A DNA stretch of 64,000 nucleotides from Clostridium sp. 1001271st1 H5 (GCF_005845215.1 NZ_SPHO01000022.1:23608-87607), one strand, 5' to 3'. Numbered from the stretch's first letter, positions 32,944 to 41,007 are shown. The notes: generated from the sequence alone by a model not told the origin. Numbers and translations: made by a program.

Positions 32944-33071
32944 CCTGCACCTCCTTCATTCCTTCATAGTTCCATTTTCTGATACCCTGAACCGGGTGAC
33001 TTTCTTTGTGCCGGAGAACTCCGACTATTGAGATTTACTAAGTTTTTTGATATGATTTATCTTGGATTAGT

Positions 33072-33087
33072 GGGTTACAAGTAACCC
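33072..33087. promoter_or_regulatory. Palindrome GGGTTACAAGTAACCC, early region
   Basis: A perfect 7-bp inverted repeat with AA spacer, lying about +5 to +20 of the early transcript. A second copy with TT spacer is on the other side of the repressor gene (33610-33625). It looks like an operator for a regulator different from the TTCC...GCAGAA one, possibly the Ner-like protein. Confidence 0.6.
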
Positions 33088-33098
33088 TTGCAAGGTTT

Positions 33099-33127
33099 AT
33101 TATATCTTCCTATTTGCAGAATATCAA
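33099..33127 (-). promoter_or_regulatory. Early promoter Pe
   Basis: Minus strand: TTGATA (33127-33122), 17-base spacer, TATAAT (33104-33099). The spacer holds repressor site 1 exactly (33107-33121), so repressor binding would block RNA polymerase. It drives the early operon starting at 32943. Confidence 0.85.
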
Positions 33128-33172
33128 CACTTTTTCTGCTTTCAGGAAGAATATATATTCCAATTTGCAGAA
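33107..33172. promoter_or_regulatory. Three repressor operators upstream of the repressor gene
   Basis: 15-bp sites TTCCTATTTGCAGAA (33107-33121), TTCTGCTTTCAGGAA (33134-33148, inverted) and TTCCAATTTGCAGAA (33158-33172) are spaced 27 and 24 bp centre to centre. Consensus TTCCNNNNNGCAGAA. They lie over the early promoter and the repressor's own promoter region, as in lambda-like switches. Two further copies lie inside the repressor gene (33397-33411 and inverted 33419-33433). Confidence 0.8.
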
Positions 33173-33184
33173 AGAGAGGTCATC

Positions 33185-33592
33185 ATGGAATTAGATATGA
33201 TGGGAATTGGTGAACGTATTAAAACAAGAAGAAAAGAATTGAAACTCTCTCAAACAGACATATATGAGAGATGTGACATCACTTCAGGAGCATTGAGCAA
33301 AATCGAAAACGGAAAAACTACGCCTTCCGTTATTGCATTTTATAAGCTTTCACAAGTGTTAGAGTGTGATATGAATTGGTTGGCAACCGGAATATCTTCC
33401 AATATGCAGAAGTCCAATATCTGCAAATTGGAAGAGGAGCTGTTGAATGGTTTCCGGGAGCTTCCTGAAGATGACAAAGAGGAACTCATGGGCTTATTGC
33501 AACTAAAGCTCCGGAAGGTGAAAAAAGAAAGAGATGTGACTGCAAAATCATCCGGATTGATAGGTACAGAAAATGGTGACATGGTTGGCTGA
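33185..33592 (+). CDS. XRE-family phage repressor
   Basis: 135 residues, the lysogeny repressor. Helix-turn-helix at residues ~10-65 (IGERIKTRRKELKLSQTDIY ... SGALSKIENGKTTPSV). It is divergent from the early operon and separated by the operator array. ATG at 33185 follows GAGAGG. The C-terminal part (ELLNGFRELPEDDKEELMGL) is a short dimerisation tail, without a peptidase domain, so induction is not by RecA-driven self-cleavage of this protein. Two operator-like copies inside its coding region may tune it. Confidence 0.92.
   Translation: MELDMMGIGERIKTRRKELKLSQTDIYERCDITSGALSKIENGKTTPSVIAFYKLSQVLECDMNWLATGISSNMQKSNICKLEEELLNGFRELPEDDKEELMGLLQLKLRKVKKERDVTAKSSGLIGTENGDMVG
33397..33433. promoter_or_regulatory. 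Two intragenic repressor-site copies
   Basis: TTCCAATATGCAGAA at 33397-33411 and, inverted, ATCTGCAAATTGGAA at 33419-33433, 22 bp apart centre to centre. They match the upstream operators in 13 to 14 of 15 positions and sit in codons of the repressor. Chance similarity is unlikely given the pair and the spacing. Confidence 0.65.
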
Positions 33593-33609
33593 TTTTTTTA
33601 TGCTTTTTT

Positions 33610-33625
33610 GGGTTACTTGTAACCC
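33610..33625. promoter_or_regulatory. Second GGGTTAC-GTAACCC palindrome, after the repressor gene
   Basis: GGGTTAC TT GTAACCC, followed by CTTTTATT on the plus strand, 17 bp after the repressor stop. It may act both as an operator (it matches the copy at 33072-33087) and as a weak terminator for the repressor transcript. Confidence 0.55.
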
Positions 33626-33782
33626 TTTTATTGTCACTTTGCTTTTTAGGGAAGCAATTCCCGAAAAAGTTCATTTTTCCTTGAAAATAAGCCAAAGTGA
33701 CAACTTTATTTGCAAGGTTCCAATTTGTCACTTTGATTGCATCCAGTCCCGGCTCTCCTGTTCCGTGTACTGATTGCATTGA

Positions 33783-33901
33783 GTAACGCCTTTTTTTCAA
33801 AGCGTTACTTTCAAAAAACCCTTATTTTATGGGACTTTACGAAACAAACACGCACATTGACAACACTTAATCAGTAACGCAATAACGCCACGTTATAACG
33901 C
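33783..33901. promoter_or_regulatory. Cluster of TAACGC motifs and a CGTTATAACG palindrome
   Basis: Four direct TAACGC copies (GTAACGC at 33783-33789 and 33874-33880, ATAACGC at 33882-33888 and 33895-33901), one inverted copy (GCGTTAC at 33802-33808) and the palindrome CGTTATAACG (33891-33900) lie upstream of a promoter-like TATAAT. The same palindrome recurs at the prophage centre. Candidate sites for one DNA-binding protein of the phage. Confidence 0.5.
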
Positions 33902-33932
33902 TTGACCTATTTTCAGAAGAGGATGCCTGATG

Positions 33933-34107
33933 TATAATGTCCTTACAACCTAACTTTGAGGTGTTGTGGATAGAACAAGTGCTCAAAAACCAAGTAAAAC
34001 CAATGCTTCCAAGCACTCTATCCACTTCCCTCCCTTCCAAGGGCACAAAAAAAGCATCCGAAACAGCTTATTCTCAAATTCGCTGTCAAAGATGCTTCAT
34101 TTTTTCT
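33933..34107 (+). ncRNA. Candidate small RNA near the early prophage end
   Basis: Promoter TTTTCA (33910-33915), 17-base spacer, TATAAT (33933-33938); transcript would start near 33945. It contains hairpin GTGGATAG...CTATCCAC with AGTGCT/AGCACT inside (33964-34025), then hairpin AAGCATC/GATGCTT and CATTTTTTCTC, a fair terminator. About 160 nt, no convincing ORF. Confidence 0.45.
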
Positions 34108-34318
34108 CTATGAAATTCGCCACAAACCTTGATTTCACGGGGTTTCCCGTCATTTCCCACCTCTTCACGGATGGTCTCACGTTAGAATGTCCTTTTTGTC
34201 AGATATTCTGTTAAGTTACAATTTTTTTCCAGTTCAGTGAACATTTTTAACACTATGTTTCTTATTCTACAGACTAACTATGTTGCATTTCATTATTTAA
34301 ATATTCAGTGAAAAAAAT

Positions 34319-34416
34319 CTCCGCTTCTCCGCTTCTATTGATTTTAAAGGATTTTTGCCTCCGCTTTGGCCTTTAAAACCTCCGCTTTCCCTCCGCTTTT
34401 GCTCCAAAACCTCCGC
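34319..34416 (-). repeat. Six GCGGAG repeats at the early prophage end
   Basis: CTCCGC (minus GCGGAG) starts at 34319, 34327, 34359, 34380, 34391 and 34411. The last four have AAAGCGGAGG as the minus-strand core. The outermost begins 16 bases inside the predicted TG end. Multiple end-proximal direct repeats are typical of transposase-binding sites in Mu-like phages. Confidence 0.6.
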
Positions 34417-34432
34417 TTTTATTTTATGTCAA

Positions 34433-36622
34433 CTAATTGAATGGTATTTTTCCTTGTGTGTACTCTTCCTGTGTAACGCCTTGGAATCCCTCTTCCTTCT
34501 GTTTAAGGTTCCTGTACACCATCACGCCCCTCTTTCCCTCCATATTAGCCTTGTCTGCCGGGCATCCGTTGGCCTCCATCCTATCCCGGATGTTCTGCTT
34601 ATTCACATGGGCGAACTCATTCAACATGCACCAGTTCATATATGCGCTGTCAAAATCTGCCTTAAGCACCATATCCGCCCTGTCTCCTGTAATGATATAA
34701 AATTCTGACAGATAACGGAAAACAGTATCCAGCTTTTCATGGTAATCCTTTATGGCTTCCTCACAGGCAGAGGAATGGGTAATTTTAAAATTGTGGTCAA
34801 TCAGCCTGTGCAGCCCTTCCAGGAACCAGTTAAAGATAGCGTTGCGCTCATTCAGTATCTTATCCAGTAATGCACTGTCCCGGCGTTCCTGCTCTATGGT
34901 ATTCGTGCAGGGCACCACACACAACCGTTCAAAGATATGACCGCCCTTATCATCCTGGAAACTAGGGAGATTGTTACAGGCTATGGCAATCCCTCCAGGG
35001 ACTATGTAATAAAATGGCTGTTTATTCTTTGGTTCTATCTTCACAGCGTCCCCGCCTGTAAGCTGCTTAAATACAGAGCTGTCCTTTATCTCACTGCCCG
35101 TCTGGTCCCCTATGCTTATCAGGCGTTTCCCTATGATGCTCCCCAGGGTGAACTTGGAAGCCTCATTCATCTGCTGGATGGGGATGTTCGCAATCTTATC
35201 TGTCCCCAGCAGTTCACCCACAAGGTTAAGTATCTGCGTCTTACCGGAATTACCCAGGAGTGACCACAGCACCAGGGCCAGCTTTATCCGGTATACCTTC
35301 ACATTGGAGAGGATAAGCCCCATATATTCCTGAATCACGGCCATCTTCTCCTGGTCCACCTTCCCTTCCCTGTCGCTGCACAGGTCATCCATATAGCGGT
35401 CAAACACTGGCCGGGCCGTGTCCTCCGGGTGGTACTCGCAATTAAGCTGCATCGTGCTCCGCAGCTTTGGCGTGTGCGGCTCCAGCTTCCTGGTTTCAAG
35501 GTTATACAGGCCATTCTTAAGATTTATATATTTCTCGTCTGTATCCAGTTCCCGGAACGTACATATATTGCTGTCCTTACATAAGAGAAGGTTGTACACA
35601 TTATTAATCATGTTGTCACTTGCCATCCCCACGGGGACATACCGCCGGATAAGGGATTTTACCTTGTTGCGGTTGCATTTGTTATATACCCCGTCCTCAT
35701 ACAGGTAGAAATCGTCCCTATCTTCCTCCGGCCTCCTGACTATCAGATAGGGCAGACCACGGCTGATGCTGTCAGCCAGTATGTCCCCATTTATTCTCAC
35801 CTTGGCCCGTGCTCCCTCCCCATCCGTGAAAAGCCATGGAGCACCCCGGTTTTCTGAAGCTGCTATCAACTCGTCAAGTTCTTCCTTGCTATGACCTTCC
35901 TTTGTAAGGTAATCTGTCACATCCCCTTTATCAGCTAAGGACGTGATTGTCCAGCGGATGGAATGAGCAAAATGCCTTAAATCCCTCACTATCTGGTCTT
36001 TCAGCTTCATTCCCGGTTCATCATTATCAGGGAGAATTACCACCTTTGCCCCAGCAAAATAAAAAGCATATTCCCTGCGCCAATCGCTGGTGCTGCCGGC
36101 TGTAGTTGCGGTATACCCCAGCTTGTTCAGGGTATCGGCATCCTTCTCACCTTCCACAATATATACCGGATAACCTGCCTTGACGGCCCTTATCAGGGAA
36201 GGAAGATTGTATAATACTGCATGGTCAGTTTTCTTGTGGTACTTATATGTATCGTTCTTCCGGTCTATGGTGACGTACCGTATTTTCTTTCCCTCAAATC
36301 TTACCTTGGAATAGAGATAGCGACCCTCTGCCGTCTTATAATCATATATGGCTTCTATGGTCTTGCCCTGGGCAAATTCCAGACGTTCCTTCCACTGGGG
36401 CGGCCTGTAGTCCCCTAAATCCTGGAATGACAAGCCTACTTCCTCCAGGATGTCCTTTGTCTCGCATCCTGCATGACAGTGCAGCAGCAATTTGCCTTTG
36501 TCCTCTGATATGGTAAGGCTTGCCTTGCTGTCATAATGCACCGGGCATTTACATTGGTAAGAGGCCGGACCAATCTTCCTTGATACCTCAAAGTGTGTCA
36601 ATAGTTCCTGTAATGTAATCAT
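34433..36622 (-). CDS. P4-type primase/helicase of a second mobile element
   Basis: 729 residues. N-terminal zinc motif (YQCKCPVHYDSKASLTISED ... LHCHAGC), a TOPRIM-like part (VYIVEGEKDADTLNKLGYTA, VVILPDNDEPGMKLKDQ) and a D5-type superfamily 3 helicase with Walker A GNSGKT and downstream GGDAVKIEPKNK. This is the P4/D5 primase-helicase family used by phages and integrative elements for autonomous replication. ATG at 36622 forms ATGA with the previous stop. The C-terminus appears complete, so the phage inserted just behind it. Confidence 0.92.
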   Translation of the reverse strand: MITLQELLTHFEVSRKIGPASYQCKCPVHYDSKASLTISEDKGKLLLHCHAGCETKDILEEVGLSFQDLGDYRPPQWKERLEFAQGKTIEAIYDYKTAEGRYLYSKVRFEGKKIRYVTIDRKNDTYKYHKKTDHAVLYNLPSLIRAVKAGYPVYIVEGEKDADTLNKLGYTATTAGSTSDWRREYAFYFAGAKVVILPDNDEPGMKLKDQIVRDLRHFAHSIRWTITSLADKGDVTDYLTKEGHSKEELDELIAASENRGAPWLFTDGEGARAKVRINGDILADSISRGLPYLIVRRPEEDRDDFYLYEDGVYNKCNRNKVKSLIRRYVPVGMASDNMINNVYNLLLCKDSNICTFRELDTDEKYINLKNGLYNLETRKLEPHTPKLRSTMQLNCEYHPEDTARPVFDRYMDDLCSDREGKVDQEKMAVIQEYMGLILSNVKVYRIKLALVLWSLLGNSGKTQILNLVGELLGTDKIANIPIQQMNEASKFTLGSIIGKRLISIGDQTGSEIKDSSVFKQLTGGDAVKIEPKNKQPFYYIVPGGIAIACNNLPSFQDDKGGHIFERLCVVPCTNTIEQERRDSALLDKILNERNAIFNWFLEGLHRLIDHNFKITHSSACEEAIKDYHEKLDTVFRYLSEFYIITGDRADMVLKADFDSAYMNWCMLNEFAHVNKQNIRDRMEANGCPADKANMEGKRGVMVYRNLKQKEEGFQGVTQEEYTQGKIPFN

Positions 36623-37023
36623 ATATCGCCTGTGTCCTCCCACTTCCGCAGTAACTCCCTGGCTGATTCCAATGCCCGCAGCGTGTTCCTGCCCCTGTTC
36701 TCCAGCGTCTTTATGAACTCCTTGACCTCCCGGACGTTCCCAGGCAGGAAATACCCTCCGTCCTCCTGACAGGTGGAAAGTATGACGGCCCCGGCCGCCC
36801 TCTCCCTGGCAATCTCCTTTTGCAGCTCCCGGACTGTCTCAACTCCCAGGCGGTTACATAGAGCCCCTGCACTCACGGCATTTTCCTTGCCCTCAGGGAG
36901 TACATCCGCAACAATCATCCATGGTTCCTTCCTATTTACAGGTTCCACGGTTGCCGCCGCTCTCTGCACTGGTGTGTGGTCCTGATGTTCTTTTTTCAGC
37001 CCTGTGTAATATTCATTGTTCAT
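36619..37023 (-). CDS. Winged-helix-like replication-associated protein
   Basis: 134 residues. The block SAGALCNRLGVETVRELQKEI followed by AGAVILSTCQEDGGYFLPGN recurs in Lachnospiraceae prophages and elements as a small replication-associated protein beside the primase; it looks like a winged helix with GYFLP-type wing. It overlaps the primase start by 4 bases. Confidence 0.75.
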   Translation of the reverse strand: MNNEYYTGLKKEHQDHTPVQRAAATVEPVNRKEPWMIVADVLPEGKENAVSAGALCNRLGVETVRELQKEIARERAAGAVILSTCQEDGGYFLPGNVREVKEFIKTLENRGRNTLRALESARELLRKWEDTGDI

Positions 37024-37026
37024 GGT

Positions 37027-37227
37027 TTACACCCCCGTGAGGTTATTAAGGTACTGGTCAACCTTCACCTTGTCCCACAGGACACGCTTCCCTATCTTAA
37101 CCTTTGCGCCGATTTCCTCCCCCAGCTTCATTGCATTGTTGCGCCCCAAGTTGGTATATGCCCGTAATTCCTCCGTATCCATAAGGCGGCTCTCTCCGGC
37201 TACCATGTTCATTGCTCGTGCTCTCAT
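37027..37227 (-). CDS. Excisionase-like helix-turn-helix protein
   Basis: 66 residues. TEELRAYTNLGRNNAMKLGE and KVKIGKRVLWDKVKVDQYLN match the MerR-like/excisionase HTH family (Tn916 Xis type), a recombination directionality factor. ATG at 37227 follows GGGAG at 8 bases. No integrase gene is visible in this window, probably because the element continues beyond the phage. Confidence 0.82.
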   Translation of the reverse strand: MRARAMNMVAGESRLMDTEELRAYTNLGRNNAMKLGEEIGAKVKIGKRVLWDKVKVDQYLNNLTGV

Positions 37228-37400
37228 TGCTTTGACTCCCTTCTACTTGTTTATCTCTGTTTAAATAAGTATTGAAAACCATGATTACATCTGTTACAAT
37301 ATGTATTATACAACAACATTTGTATTCATTCAACATTTGTACTCATTATATTTTATGTTTCAACAAATTTGAGCTCACATAAGAAATTGGAGGCTTTACA

Positions 37401-38108
37401 ATGGGATATGCAACGAAACGTTTTTCTAAACGCTTAAAACAGCTTCGAGAAACTGCGGGATTGACACAAGAACAATTTGCCAAAGAGTTAAAAGTATCAA
37501 GAGGCGCCATAAGCTACTATGAAAAAGGAGAAAGGACTCCAGATATTGAGTTTTTGGACTCTTTGTATGATTACTTTAATTGCACTTTACCAGTTGATTA
37601 CCTTCTTGGAAATACGGACAACTATCGTGAAGAACACAAAAACATGTTTGATTTTTACGGACTAACTGATAATGCTTGTAATTACTTAGAACGGAATACC
37701 GATATTGGTATTATTATTTCTACTATGTTAGAAGATGATGACTTTTATGGATTAACCCAACTTTATCGGAGCACATTGGAAAATCATGAACTTTTTGATT
37801 ATGGCCAAATTGAATATATAAGCTTTTTAATAACTCAGTCTTTAAAAGAAATAATTTCACGGATTTTACACGCAAATATTTATAATCAGTTTACTGATAA
37901 AGAAAAGGCTGATATTAAAAAAGAAAATATTGAAACAGAGCAACGGCTCAAAAAACTTTATGATGAACATGAAAAATTTTTAGAAGAATCTCGAATACGT
38001 TCTGATAAAGACTGGGAGATTTACAGGAAAGAACACGCCACCCAACTTGAAACTATAGAAAAAATACATGAACAACTTTCTGAAATAGGTTTGCACTCCT
38101 CAATTTAG
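37401..38108 (+). CDS. XRE-family repressor of the second element
   Basis: 235 residues. N-terminal HTH (FSKRLKQLRETAGLTQEQFA, SRGAISYYEKGERTPDIEFL) with a long C-terminal alpha-helical domain of unknown fold. It is divergent from the excisionase gene, as in SOS-independent Firmicute elements, and AT-richer than its neighbours. The intergenic gap 37228-37400 presumably holds both promoters. A peptidase motif is not seen. Confidence 0.9.
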   Translation: MGYATKRFSKRLKQLRETAGLTQEQFAKELKVSRGAISYYEKGERTPDIEFLDSLYDYFNCTLPVDYLLGNTDNYREEHKNMFDFYGLTDNACNYLERNTDIGIIISTMLEDDDFYGLTQLYRSTLENHELFDYGQIEYISFLITQSLKEIISRILHANIYNQFTDKEKADIKKENIETEQRLKKLYDEHEKFLEESRIRSDKDWEIYRKEHATQLETIEKIHEQLSEIGLHSSI

Positions 38109-38118
38109 TCTATCTACA

Positions 38119-38151
38119 AGCCAGGCGCATTCCCTCCCCCGCCTGGCTCTT
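38119..38151 (+). terminator. Terminator of the second repressor gene
   Basis: AGCCAGGCG ... CGCCTGGCT hairpin with an intervening pyrimidine loop, followed by CTTTTC on the plus strand, 11 bases past the repressor stop. Confidence 0.7.
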
Positions 38152-38228
38152 TTCATTCCGTAAAATCGATTGTGGGTAAATTGTGGGTACACACCCCTTT
38201 CAAGCAGAAACCAGCATAGCACTCACCC

Positions 38229-38275
38229 CGCAAAAAATCAGCCCCGGCACACCATTGCGCCGGAGCTGATTTAAA
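38229..38275 (-). terminator. Terminator downstream of the AEC permease gene
   Basis: AAATCAGC/GCTGATTT outer stem with an inner CCGGC/GCCGG stem, and on the minus strand the hairpin runs into TTTTTTG. It ends the permease transcript. Confidence 0.75.
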
Positions 38276-38435
38276 AAGGGGAGGATAAGTATTAATTATT
38301 TTCTCTTTCGTGTATACTCCTATTATGGCCCCGTTCCAAAGAATTATACACACCTGCAAAACTTTTTTAAATTTTTTTCTCCCCAACCCTTCCTGGCCTC
38401 CCCGCTGTATCTTCCGGCAGCCGCTCCCATAATGC

Positions 38436-39347
38436 CTACAATATCATCATCAGCGTCCCGGTAATCAAAACCGTGCTGATTACCACGGATATGGAGTTGG
38501 CCGCGCTTGCCAGTCCCACATCCGAATTCAGGTTCCCTGTAAATGCAGGCGCAGCAGAGGACATGGGGCTAAGGGCAAGTATGGTCAATGCCTGCCTGTA
38601 TTCCATGCTAAATGGCAGAAGAAAGTAAAAGATTAGGGCCAACGCAATGGCCGCCGAATACCGGGCCGCAAGTATCTTCACGATTTTCCCCAGCTGGCTG
38701 CTATCACCATTCAGCTTAAACCCAACCCCGATCATGAGCATAGCCATAAATGCGTTTGCATTTCCAATGACTCCGGTAAATGTGGTAATGGGCGCAGGCA
38801 GTGCCACATGAAGAAGCGACAGCACGGTCATGAGCAGATAGGCGTCAAAGGGTACGGATTTAAGCAGCGTCTTCATAACCGGCAGAATGCTGAACCTGGT
38901 ATTTTTCTCCTTAATCATCACTGCAGCGCTGTAGGACCCTCCCAGGCAGATGAACGCATTTCCGGTATCAAATAAACTGGTAGCCACCACACCCATGGGT
39001 CCCAGAAAACCCTGGGCAAAGGGCATGGTGAAATTGCCTATATTGTATCCGGGCAGATTCATGGTATTGAATGCCCATTCTTCCCGTTTCTTCCCAATAC
39101 TCATTATAAATGCCATACTGATATACAGAATTCCTCCGCCAAATCCCAACAGCGTCATCACCAGCATGGAGGGCTTCAGGTCAATTCCGGAAAAATTAGA
39201 TATGATTGCTGCGGGAAGGGTTATCCTAAGTACGATTTTTGATAAGACATAAAAATCCTCCTCTTTAAAAAAACCTGCCCTTCTCAGCAGATTTCCCATA
39301 ATTATTACGGCCACAAAGGACCCGGCCTTCATCAACACTTCTGCCAT
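38436..39347 (-). CDS. AEC family permease
   Basis: 303-residue membrane protein with about ten hydrophobic stretches, for example SFVAVIIMGNLLRRAGFFKE at the start and ISVVISTVLITGTLMMIL at the end. The pattern LSKIVLRITLPAAIISNFSG and GYNIGNFTMPFAQGFLGPMG is that of auxin efflux carrier-type transporters, which in bacteria move dicarboxylates, malonate or amino-acid-like acids. Substrate cannot be read from sequence. It has its own terminator and faces no cotranscribed neighbour. Confidence 0.88.
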   Translation of the reverse strand: MAEVLMKAGSFVAVIIMGNLLRRAGFFKEEDFYVLSKIVLRITLPAAIISNFSGIDLKPSMLVMTLLGFGGGILYISMAFIMSIGKKREEWAFNTMNLPGYNIGNFTMPFAQGFLGPMGVVATSLFDTGNAFICLGGSYSAAVMIKEKNTRFSILPVMKTLLKSVPFDAYLLMTVLSLLHVALPAPITTFTGVIGNANAFMAMLMIGVGFKLNGDSSQLGKIVKILAARYSAAIALALIFYFLLPFSMEYRQALTILALSPMSSAAPAFTGNLNSDVGLASAANSISVVISTVLITGTLMMIL

Positions 39348-39565
39348 TTTGCCAATTCTCCCATCCGTTTACTCTATCCGCCCCAATATAAGCATTCTAT
39401 ATTTACATTTCACGTTTGCATTACCCATTTCCATTCCCCTTCTGCCGCATCACTCAACTGCGCAGGTATTAGGGCCTGTTCGAAAATTCATTTCTGCCAT
39501 CTGCGCACCCTAGTAATAATATCAAAAACAGCGGCAAACTGCAATAACAAAACAAGAACCCGCCT

Positions 39566-39607
39566 AAAAGCCGGAAAGACCGGCCCCCACCTGGCGCCGG
39601 TCTTTCC
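39566..39607 (-). terminator. Terminator of the TRAP transporter operon
   Basis: A 12-bp perfect stem (GGAAAGACCGGC and its complement) with an 11-nt loop lies 93 bases past the dctM stop; on the minus strand it ends GGCTTTTA. Confidence 0.75.
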
Positions 39608-39699
39608 AAACCCTTATGAAATAATGCGCGCAGCCTTACATGCGTCCCGGTCCGCGACCCTCCGCAGAGGCTGTTTCATGCTAAGAACTCCTGTACCGC

Positions 39700-41007
39700 C
39701 TATACATATCCCAGCAGTCCCGGCAGCCACATAGACAGAATCGGAACATAGGATACAAGCAGCAGCACAGCGAATATGGCTGCAAAATACAATAACAGCG
39801 GCTTAATTACATTTTCAATCTTGGTCTTACCCACCTTAACACCCACAAACAGCGTGGTTCCCACCGGAGGCGTGATGGTTCCGATACACAGGTTGAATAT
39901 CATCATGATACCAAAGTGTACGGTATTCATACCCAGGGCCTGGCAGATTGGCAGGAAAATGGGTGTAAAGATAAGACAGGCAGGCGTCATGTCCATAAAT
40001 GTACCGATAATCAGCAGAAGGATGTTGATGATGAAAAGAATCACATACCGGTTGTTGCTGATACCCAGCATTGCCTCGGATACGGCTGTGGGGATTCCCG
40101 TAAAGGCCATGACCCAGCTCATGATGCTGGACACACCGATAAGGAAAATGATGATGCCTGTCATCTCAGCGCTGTCCAGGAAAATCTTAGGCAGCTCAGA
40201 AAACTTGATGGACTTATAGAAGAACAGGGACAGAATCAGGCTGTACACCACTGCCACCACGCTTCCCTCTGTAGCCGTAAAAATACCGCTGATAATACCG
40301 CCGATAACAATAACTATCATCAGCAGACAGGGAATGGCCTGGAAAAATACCTTCACCTTTTCACTGTTGGAATATTTCCTGGTGCTGCGGTACCCCTTCT
40401 TCTTTGCAAAATAGAAGATAACCGCCATACAGGCAAGCCCCCAGAGGATGCCTGGAATGTATCCTGCCATGAACAGGGCTGCCACGGATGTGCCGCCGCT
40501 GACCAGGGAGTAGGTAATCATAACATTGCTTGGAGGAATCAGAAGGCCGGTGGGAGCTGTGGCAATGTTGGCCGCCGCAGAGAAATCCCTGTCATATCCT
40601 TCCTCTTCCTCAATCGGTCCAATGATGGAGCCCATGGCTGAGGCGGCTGCGGTGCCGGAGCCGGAGATGGCGCCGAACAGCATGTTTGCCACAGCATTGG
40701 TATGGGCCAGGGCGCCTGGTATGCTTCCTGTAAACAGCTTTGCAAAGTTAATGAGACGGATGGCAATACCGCCCTTATTCATGATATTTCCTGCCAGGAT
40801 GAAAAACGGAATGGCAAGAAGGCTGAATACGGATATGCCTGAAAAAATTCTCTGCGCGCCCGTAAGCACGGCTGCCCCTGTATTGAGCACCGGAAGGATT
40901 GCACAGATAGATGACACTGCCAGGGCCACTGCGATGGGAACTCCCGCCAAAAGCATCACAACCAAAAGCACTAAAATAATCAGTCCGCAGACTACTGCTA
41001 TATTCAT
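39700..41007 (-). CDS. dctM: TRAP transporter large permease (DctM-type)
   Basis: 435 residues, about 12 membrane segments. FGAISGSGTAAASAMGSIIG and PTGLLIPPSNVMITYSLVSG are the DctM signatures. It couples sodium-driven uptake of an organic acid delivered by the binding protein. ATG at 41007 overlaps the dctQ stop by 4 bases. With the uronate genes downstream of the regulators, a sugar acid such as hexuronate is the likely substrate (inference). Confidence 0.93.
   Translation of the reverse strand: MNIAVVCGLIILVLLVVMLLAGVPIAVALAVSSICAILPVLNTGAAVLTGAQRIFSGISVFSLLAIPFFILAGNIMNKGGIAIRLINFAKLFTGSIPGALAHTNAVANMLFGAISGSGTAAASAMGSIIGPIEEEEGYDRDFSAAANIATAPTGLLIPPSNVMITYSLVSGGTSVAALFMAGYIPGILWGLACMAVIFYFAKKKGYRSTRKYSNSEKVKVFFQAIPCLLMIVIVIGGIISGIFTATEGSVVAVVYSLILSLFFYKSIKFSELPKIFLDSAEMTGIIIFLIGVSSIMSWVMAFTGIPTAVSEAMLGISNNRYVILFIINILLLIIGTFMDMTPACLIFTPIFLPICQALGMNTVHFGIMMIFNLCIGTITPPVGTTLFVGVKVGKTKIENVIKPLLLYFAAIFAVLLLVSYVPILSMWLPGLLGYV

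Larger units (their letters stand above)
1..34431. mobile_element. Mu-like transposable prophage carrying a diversity-generating retroelement
   Basis: The block holds the whole Mu gene plan in order on the minus strand: repressor, DDE transposase, MuB-like ATPase, GemA, Mor, lysis, DUF3486/TerL, DUF935 portal, MuF, I-type protease, T-type capsid, G, sheath, tube, tape measure, baseplate and fibres. The right edge is placed at a CA dinucleotide at 34430-34431. Read on the minus strand this begins TGACATAAAATAAAAGCGGA, followed by six GCGGAG motifs, as expected for the TG...CA end of a Mu-like element. A single GCGGAG at 9-14 suggests that the other end lies a few bases before position 1. The exact ends and the target duplication cannot be verified from this window alone. 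Confidence 0.9.
33593..34432. other. 840-bp gene-poor early end of the prophage
   Basis: No convincing gene. It holds the second GTAACCC palindrome, the TAACGC motif group (33783-33901), a candidate small RNA (33933-34107), an AT-rich stretch and the six GCGGAG repeats before the probable prophage end. A plus-strand frame of 82 codons at 33966-34214 (GTG start) is judged fortuitous. Confidence 0.6.
38109..38435. other. Boundary region between the element and chromosome
   Basis: Gene-free 327 bp holding two terminators and a direct repeat ATTGTGGGTA (twice, 12-bp period, about 38168-38189) that may mark an attachment site or the remnant of an integrase end. No complete integrase or tRNA is present. 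The unit GTGGGTA is a frequent end sequence near tyrosine integrase genes, which makes the idea plausible but not shown. Confidence 0.4.

Noticed and set aside
33966..34214. 82-codon GTG-started plus-strand frame near the early prophage end
   Set aside because: It lies across the hairpins and terminator of the candidate small RNA, starts with a GTG at short spacing, and has no recognisable domain.
38153..38386. 77-codon minus-strand frame between the second repressor and the AEC permease
   Set aside because: It overlaps two terminator hairpins and the direct repeat ATTGTGGGTA, and its protein has no recognisable pattern; it may include a remnant of an integrase end but is not a gene.
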